DNA of 64,000 bases from Pestalotiopsis fici W106-1 (lineage: Eukaryota > Ascomycota > Sordariomycetes > Amphisphaeriales > Sporocadaceae). Location of the stretch: positions 186,001 to 250,000 of the forward strand of contig NW_006917107.1 in the NCBI RefSeq assembly GCF_000516985.1, read 5' to 3'. The translations under genes and the position numbers were made by a program. Below are positions 57,615-64,000 of the stretch, in pieces; position 1 is the first letter of the stretch, and each line of letters opens with the position of its first letter. The notes beneath the pieces were generated by a model. It had not been told where the DNA came from. It saw only the letters and a program-made list of their open reading frames with translations, and searched no databases.

Positions 57615-60600
57615 GAACCTCGAGGCACAAGGCTCTCAACAGTCTATGAGTAAAAGCTAAGCTATGGGGAGAAGAGATAAAAAAAAAACAGATGTGTCGG
57701 CAAGATCAAACCCCAAGAAACAGATCCAAGCACGGTCAAAATTTGCTGCGCCTGACAGCTTCAGGTCATCCCCTACTCCCGCGTTTTGCGCCGAATGGAT
57801 TCAAAACGGAAATCGCGATCGCCTTGTCCATGCCTACAAAAGGTTCTGTTGCATGTCTCGAAAGGACATCTTCTGGAGGGAGATGGCTTGGAGCCAACAT
57901 GCACGTACTCAAACCCATCCACGGAGCAGGATGGGTCTGCTGCTTGATAGGCAGCTGGGTGTTGCGCACATGTTCTTGCACATCTCAAACCCGAGGTCAG
58001 TGTGAGGAGGCCTTGGCTTAACAGTGGAGTACTGTTGAGCTGTAGGGCCCCGGGAGATATGCACTTGAACACTCAATTTTCACTGGTCATCTAGAGGTGG
58101 GACAACGTTGCACAGTTTTCCACCTGGCGAAAAGCCGAAAACCAAGTTATAAATGAACATTTTCCCACATTGTTTTGTGTTTCAGAGTATAGTAAAACTA
58201 AACTTGAATACTACCTTCAACCATAGGTATAATATGCACTACTACTCTTGCCAAGCTTGAAGGGGGCTTCTTGTCGGCGCGTTGTCAGTGTTGATTATCA
58301 TCATCGCACAGCAGTGATTGATACCACTCCACAACTTTTCTTGCTCCTCGGTCGCTACTGGCCACCTGCTATGGGTCCTCGATCATATCATAATCAAATA
58401 GGTGGGCTCGACGATATGTACCAAGCCCCCTGAGGCACCTTTCATACTGGCTCATGATATGGGGGTTTCAAAAACTTAGAGAGACTGGCAGACTGGGATG
58501 TATGGCTGTTGTTCATTCCGTCGCTTGCCCTTGGGCTATGTCCATGCCTTATCTAGAGGGCCTGTACTTGGTTCCTGTCCAACCGTCGCCGTGTTTCGTC
58601 AGGCGCAGCAGCAGGGACTTGCTCGAAAACTGGTCTTCTCGGGTTTGGCCAAAGTGTGACCCTTTGGCTCAACTGAGCGCATGTTCATAGCGTTGTAACA
58701 TGTGGTGCAGTATCACAAAATAAAGACAGGACACTCTTTTTTCAATATGAGCAAAGAACTTTCCATTTGAGAAAAACTTATAGTACCACTACTTAAAATA
58801 ATATGGTATCTGTATACAGATTTGTTTATTTAGTATAGGGTGTGATTTATAGAGCAGCAGTTGCAGCTCCAACCGAGAGTGGGCCTCGTCGACACACATT
58901 CCAATGTCTTCATAGCAACCAATCTGCCGACTTTTAGCAAATCTTGAAAGCGAATTCCCCAAAAGAAAAAGGAGGAAAAACCCCACAGCCGAGCAATATT
59001 TAAACTGTTCACCCTATGTTGCCAGATACTGCATTCTATATCAAACTACAGCGAATCTGGTAGTAATGACATTCACATATGTTCAGCCTAATTTGGTCTC
59101 TCGATCCTCATCGCCCAGAAGTCTCCTCTTCAGTAGAAGAATATCGGACATAGAATATGACATCTCGTGCCGCTATGGCACTTGATCACAAACAGTGAAA
59201 GCCGCAGTAAAAAGTGCAGGCATCAGTCTATGCCATTGTACAACACGTCATCACATCACGAGCATCCTTTGCGCCTCAATACTTACCCATTGAAGCCCCC
59301 AGGCTGAATCTCGGACTCAAGATTTACTTCTCTAGCAAGACGTCTTAGAGGTACTTTTGCGGCAGATGAGGACGCCATGACGGCTACCGCTGTGAGACTC
59401 CAGGGCTCGCCGGGTGGAGCGTCGCGACAGGAGTGGTATCCAAGAATCAGCAAGGTCCCATTGAAAACGAAGATACCGGTAGTAATGTTAGAATCATGAA
59501 CTTTGCACGTCACATCAATGCCGCAGACGCCAAGGATGGGGATCTATCGCTCTTCATCAATCCAAGAAAAGACGCAACAGGATGACCAGTTGCTCTAGGC
59601 ACAGAGCCAACTCTCCTGATATTCTCGCCGACTTCGATGACGCAAGCCCACGCCGTGCTGCAAGCTTCCCGTCATTGCGGCACGGTTATATATCATATTG
59701 CGCGCCCTTATGACAACAGATGCAGCCCGTATTTCAGCTTACCAGATCTCTTGGTCATACAAGTCAGAGGCGCCAGAAATCAAAGACGCAGAAGATCATA
59801 AGTGGTGTTTGAGGTCGGCGAACTCATGGCCTGAGAATTACCTGGCAGAGTCCTTCTCTTACGAGCCCTGCCCTTTGACATGCGGCTCCGAGATCCAAAA
59901 CCGAGCATTTGTGCCAAGATCAAACATCATTCTCCATACTCCTCATGCTACCGATTCGATGTACGACTCCAGTTTGGAACAAAGTGTATCACTTATATCA
60001 CTCGATTTCGGCACCCTTCCGCAGGCTATCCTTCGAACTTGCAAGAGCTCTCCTGGAGTCTTGCGCGAATCTTGTAGCCTTTGTGAGGCGACGATTTCCT
60101 GGCATGACATGTGGCGGCCAGACATAGTCTAGGTCAGCATAGGACTACTAAGACCCCAGAGGGAGCAGAGATATGGCTAGAATGATGAAAGGAGAGGATC
60201 AGCTTCAATAAAGACGCTAGCAAGGGAAGATCGGGAAACATAGCATCGAGAGTGGTGGGCCTGGTCGACAATTTGGTGGATGGATTAAGAAGAAATGCTT
60301 GCTATCGATTATACAAAGATTCCAAGATTCGGCAACGCGCAAGTAGCCCATGCTCGGCAATACAGCTTCATGATTGTAATGCTATAGTCTCGGCCACGCC
60401 GGCGATACTTTCTAGATATGAAACATGAAATTCGACGAGAACCAAAAAGATACCAACTTGAAATTGAAGATTGATACTGATAAACACTGGGTCAAGTGAT
60501 ATTGCGCACTTGAATTAATGTGTCAGGATTATCTGCATTCTATAGCGTCAAGTTTCGAGGATGTAGACTGATGGGCCAACTCTGATATTCTCATCACATT

Positions 60601-60624
60601 TCATTGTCATGTGGGAGATATCTC
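57615..60624. other. gene-poor region with one candidate exon
   Basis: About 3 kb. The only coding-looking element is a minus-strand candidate exon at 59543-59287. Around it the DNA is AT-rich, with no repeats I recognise. A 139-codon frame on the plus strand (59710-60132) lacks family features. Confidence 0.45.
59287..59543 (-). other. candidate exon of an unidentified gene or pseudogene
   Basis: A minus-strand open stretch bounded by plausible splice signals: TAG acceptor (59546-59544) and GTAAGT donor (from 59286). It encodes 85 codons: IPILGVCGIDVTCKVHDSNI, then TTGIFVFNGTLLILGYHSC and EPWSLTAVAVMASSSAAKV. A basic/acidic segment LRRLAREVNLESEIQPGGFN follows. I could not find convincing neighbouring exons with a start or stop, so it may be part of a decayed gene. 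Confidence 0.25.
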
Positions 60625-61553
60625 TCACTGGTGTACTGGAGGGTGATATAAGCCATGCCCTTGTGTGGGTAATGGTTGTGAAAGAGGGGTTGAGCCTGTG
60701 AGGTTATGTTGGATTGGACCTGGACCTGTCTCTCTCTGGTGATCAGTCGTATGGACTTGTTGAGGTTGTGGCGGAAATCCTTGTTGCATGAGAGGCATCT
60801 GCTGTATAGGATATTGCGGCATTTGCTGTGCATAGTACATCTGTTGTGGTATCATCGTCACAGGGGCGGCCAGCCTGTTACGCTGATGCGTTTCCATACA
60901 CGCGCGAACAAACAATACGAAATGCACAAGACTAGACAACGTCAATCTCCTATCTCACCAGAGTGAAGCAAGGACGGTTGAACTTACATCAGCAGGACCA
61001 GAAAAGCCAATTCAGCCTGCATAATAGACAGATATTGACTGGAATAGTAGTCGTAGTAGCGCTGGCAGTAATAGCCGCATTCCGAAGCATAGGCCACAAT
61101 CCAACCTGTGAGTCCCGCAGCTACGACAAGACCCAGCCATAATAGAAGGTGAAGGGCTACGTGAGCTCCAGGGTGAATACCATATTGACTCCGTCGAACG
61201 CAGACCGTGATGAGCTCGGCCACATCCCAGCAAAGCGCAATGCCGGCTTGTGGTGCCACCCAGATAATTTGGTAGCTCTGATATATACTAGGATCGACGG
61301 CGAGAGCGATGGAGATGCCGAGCACAATAACGCAAAAGATAATGGAGAGCGAATAGAAGACGATCTTTGTGATATGCCACCCTTTGCTGGAGGGAATCAT
61401 GACCGGAGGAGGAGCTAGGTATTGCTGAGGATAAGGCTGCGGGTATGGTTGAGGAAATGGCTGCGGCTGACTGTATTGCGATTGTTGTTGTTGTTGTTGT
61501 TGCTGTGGATTCTGCTGCAGTTGCAGCTGGGTAGGCGGTTGATTCGAATCCAT
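60625..61553 (-). CDS. four-pass (MARVEL-like) membrane protein with Gln/Pro tails
   Basis: Two exons (61553-60988 and 60931-60625) give 290 aa. The N-terminal ~57 residues are Gln- and Pro-rich (a polyQ run, then PQPFPQPYPQPYPQQYLAPP). Four hydrophobic segments follow at about 61-86, 94-117, 129-154 and 175-199, with a short Cys/Tyr loop (ECGYYCQRYYDYYSSQ) between the third and fourth. That layout matches MARVEL-type four-helix proteins of fungal plasma membranes. The C-terminal ~85 residues are again Gln/Pro/His-rich. The 56-nt intron lies inside the fourth helix and joins LVLLI to LVHFVLFVRAC. An upstream in-frame extension (27 codons) exists; I prefer MDSNQPPTQL. The function is unknown. 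Confidence 0.7.
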
Positions 61554-62921
61554 CGTGTTTATAAGCAATGTAGGTTGAGCCTTGCTTCGTATAAGATGTC
61601 TGCAATGCTCTCTTCCCACAGATCTGCGCGCCGGCCGTGTATGACTGCCTGTTGTACTCTAAGGGGAAACTCGTGAAGGAAAAGGAAGAAATGTGTGCTT
61701 GCGAAAAGTTTGGGCCCAAGTACTCCTCTACATGGGCATGGAGATGTTTTGCATTTCTCTCATCCCTGGTCACCTTCTTTCATTGCTAACAAGATCAACA
61801 CTAAATTTAAGCATATTAGCATGGTTCCGTCTTTGAAACTGAATCACACTAACCTAGTCATTTTACGTGTAGCGTTTGGTCCAGCATTTTGGCGCCAGTT
61901 GAGTTAGTTGGAAGGATTCGTCTTGGTATTTCAGCTGGCAATCTGGTAGGCAAAATCGTTCCTGTCTTGAGACCAAATAAATGAAAGGAAATGAAATCTC
62001 GTGCTGAAAGCTTGCATGTGCTCGATATGGGCATTGTTGCTTCCACTGGGAATAAGCAAAAACCTGAACAACAGGAAAGAGACTCAGTCAAGCAATGCCA
62101 CCAATTTCTTGAGTAGCCCGCAACGGCTCTGGCATGGCTCTGACTTGGAATGACTACTCTCGCCGCCAAGGTGCCCGGATGCAGCTTATTGCATAGCTCA
62201 TCTTCCGTCGGCTTGGCCGTTGAAGATCCATGGAAATAGATCAGGCAGACACTTTGAGCAACCTACTTGCCTATTAGGCATTGACACGAAGCTTTTGTGC
62301 TTTACTAGATCAAGGTTGATTTGGGCTTTTCCCATCTTCATAGTTTACCAATGTGGTCTAACATACGGTGAGTGGCCGATCTTAGTGAACCACGTTTATG
62401 AAACTATCATTATTAATTAAATTGCCTGTCTACCACCCCCTGTCATCTTCGAATGTCGGTTTATTCATTGAAAATGGTCAATTTGCAAATATTCGTTCTC
62501 GCGGATGCCAGTCCCTGCTGACCTTTTATTCTCAAAGTCATTTTCTAAAGACAAGCATAGGACTAACTAAAACTAGCCGCATGTTTCGTTTGAGACAACT
62601 ATACTGATTCTTATCAATTGATATATTATTATCTTGTAGGCGGCTCTTCAATTTGATTTGAGATCATTCATCATTTTGGAGAGCGGAATTAGGGAATTGG
62701 GCGTTCTCGATAATTTCTGACGAAAAGTAGGTTGATTGTGTCGGCCTGAAAATAATTTACACCAAATCCCAAGCATAGGTATGCGTATCATCACTTGAAG
62801 GAATAACATGTCACTCTCAAGTATGAGCATGTGATGAACTCCCAAAGGCACTTTTCCAATTTATCCCCCGTTGTGTGTCTTTTCGTGTCTACGAACTGCG
62901 CTAGATGATTTGATTTACAAT
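61554..62921. other. intergenic between the four-pass protein and the amidoligase
   Basis: About 1.4 kb, AT-rich, with no supported gene. It holds the promoter of the four-pass membrane protein on the left and the 3' region of the amidoligase on the right. Confidence 0.5.
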
Positions 62922-64000
62922 TCAGCTATTGTCCTCATATTCCTGACACCATTCCCTTCTATAGTTCTTGATTCTTTCGCCAGCAATGGCTGCCTCGGCA
63001 ACTAGACCAATGTCCTCGAGCAGATCGAGAACATCATAGGAGCCTCCCTCCTCGGCATAATCGCAGCGACGAATAATCCTCAGAAACTCATCAGTGGGAG
63101 AGTGCATAGCGAATCGCGAGACGCCTGTAACAATTCTCAGCCAAGTGGCTACCCACCTTGCATCCATTGTACCCGCACCTTGTCGCCATTCAATTGTCTT
63201 CTTCTTGCTCCATCCAGTATGGCCCATGTTGAGGCAGGAACATTGCAGAAAGCTATAATTGGCTCTGTCGTTGGTATGGAGCATTCCCTCAATCTGACAG
63301 GACGACTCCGTCCGCGCTATTTGTTCTATGCCGTACCAGATACCACGGTCCTTGGCCAGGTCAGCGACTGATAATACGTCTCCGTTAATCCGGTTCATCG
63401 CCTCCGCGTCCTCTTCGGTATACCTTGGTAGTTTGAGCCGCGGAAACGTGTTGAGACGTTTTGGCTTGCTCAGCATGTGATCGGGAACTCGTGGCAGAAT
63501 CATTTCTGATTGACTTGGGGTTGCGCCGATGGCAACACTCGTCGTTAAAGTGCTGTTTTCAATAAAGGACTCAAAACAACCTGAACGTCTTGTCCTAGTG
63601 AATGCTTCGACTGTACTCTTGTCAATATGGGCCTCCCGCCACAAGGTTGACTCCTCCCCAAACCGAACGGCTCTTGCGATGTACCTCTCACATAAAAGTC
63701 TCTCTTCGAAATTGTGTTCAAGGTGGTCTTCAAGTTGCACCCCATGAGCGAGAGGGCTATATCCACGGATACTCATGCAGTGAGTACAAAAGCTTCGAGT
63801 CGGTGGGTGCAGAGTTGCCAAAAGCCGCTCGGCTGCCCAAGACATCATACTTATCCTCTTGACCCATTGAAATGGCATATAAGCAGCGCCGTTTCCAACA
63901 TCTGTCCATAGTAATAGTTAGCCCTATACTAATATGACCAAAACATAAAGAATGGGGGGAGATCAGGGATACTTACGAATATGGAGGCCCATGGTTGGGT
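62922..64000 (-). CDS. amidoligase-like protein (partial, N-terminus beyond window)
   Basis: The right edge truncates this gene. Within the window are exon 63977 onward to 64000, a 75-nt intron (63976-63902) and the long last exon 63901-62922, about 334 residues in total. Splicing restores GLHIHVGNGAAYMPFQWVKR, the conserved GLHxHVG block of amidoligase enzymes. LLATLHPPTRSFCTHCMSIR follows, and near the C-terminus TIEWRQGAGTMDARWVATW and YDVLDLLEDIGLVAEAA. The family (COOH-NH2 ligase fold) is predicted to join an amine to a carboxylate using ATP. Fungal copies are common but uncharacterised. Both the HxH and the E-x-R-Q catalytic-type motifs are intact. The family call rests on remembered motif order. 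The start and first domain are not visible. Confidence 0.75.

Noticed and set aside
59710..60132. 139-codon plus frame
   Set aside because: It begins with an ATG but has uneven composition, a second shifted frame looks equally protein-like, and no family is recognised.

Overview
The window is nuclear DNA of a filamentous ascomycete, most likely a Sordariomycete and plausibly Hypocreales. The evidence is short GT-AG introns of 45-84 nt (one of 254 nt), genes on both strands with no operons, polypyrimidine promoter tracts, and fungal-type families (CNT nucleoside transporter, HsbA, secreted GH78 rhamnosidase, PlyC-type pectate lyase). I cannot name the species. All exon coordinates below were worked out by hand from splice consensus and reading-frame continuity.

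Region 1 (0.8-9.6 kb) holds housekeeping genes. Three lie on the minus strand: a FAR-17a/AIG1-like membrane protein, the signal peptidase catalytic subunit Sec11, and the splicing/debranching factor Cwf19. The TFIIIB subunit Brf1 is on the plus strand. A degenerate tRNA-like element with a Pol III terminator lies between Cwf19 and Brf1. Region 2 (9.6-21.3 kb) is accessory: a frameshifted GXWXG/DUF4334 pseudogene, a secreted GH78 alpha-L-rhamnosidase, a 3.6-kb gene-poor stretch, a CNT nucleoside transporter, and a convergent TauD-type dioxygenase. Region 3 (22-28 kb) holds a ubiquitin-conjugating enzyme and a 1026-aa TBC Rab-GAP. A 5.4-kb gene-poor stretch follows.

Region 4 (32.8-45.3 kb) holds a very acidic nuclear-type protein, a PlyC-type pectate lyase, and the ribosome-biogenesis pair RRP3/SSF1, which diverge from a 457-bp shared promoter. 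It continues with an MFSD5-like transporter, an HsbA-type secreted protein and a fatty-acid-hydroxylase-superfamily membrane protein. Region 5 (45-64 kb) is gene-poor. It contains an alpha/beta hydrolase with a very long disordered N-terminus, a small Trp-rich ORF, a glutathione S-transferase, two small membrane proteins (one single-pass, one four-pass with a Gln/Pro tail), and an amidoligase truncated by the right edge.

Functional links: GH78 and PlyC both act on pectin. Brf1, Rrp3, Ssf1 and Cwf19 belong to RNA production and maturation. No biosynthetic cluster, CRISPR array or intact transposon is visible. The most unusual items are the edge amidoligase, the DUF4334 pseudogene, the RRP3/SSF1 promoter with repeated AAATTT-type elements, and an apparent orphan promoter near 16.0-16.25 kb.
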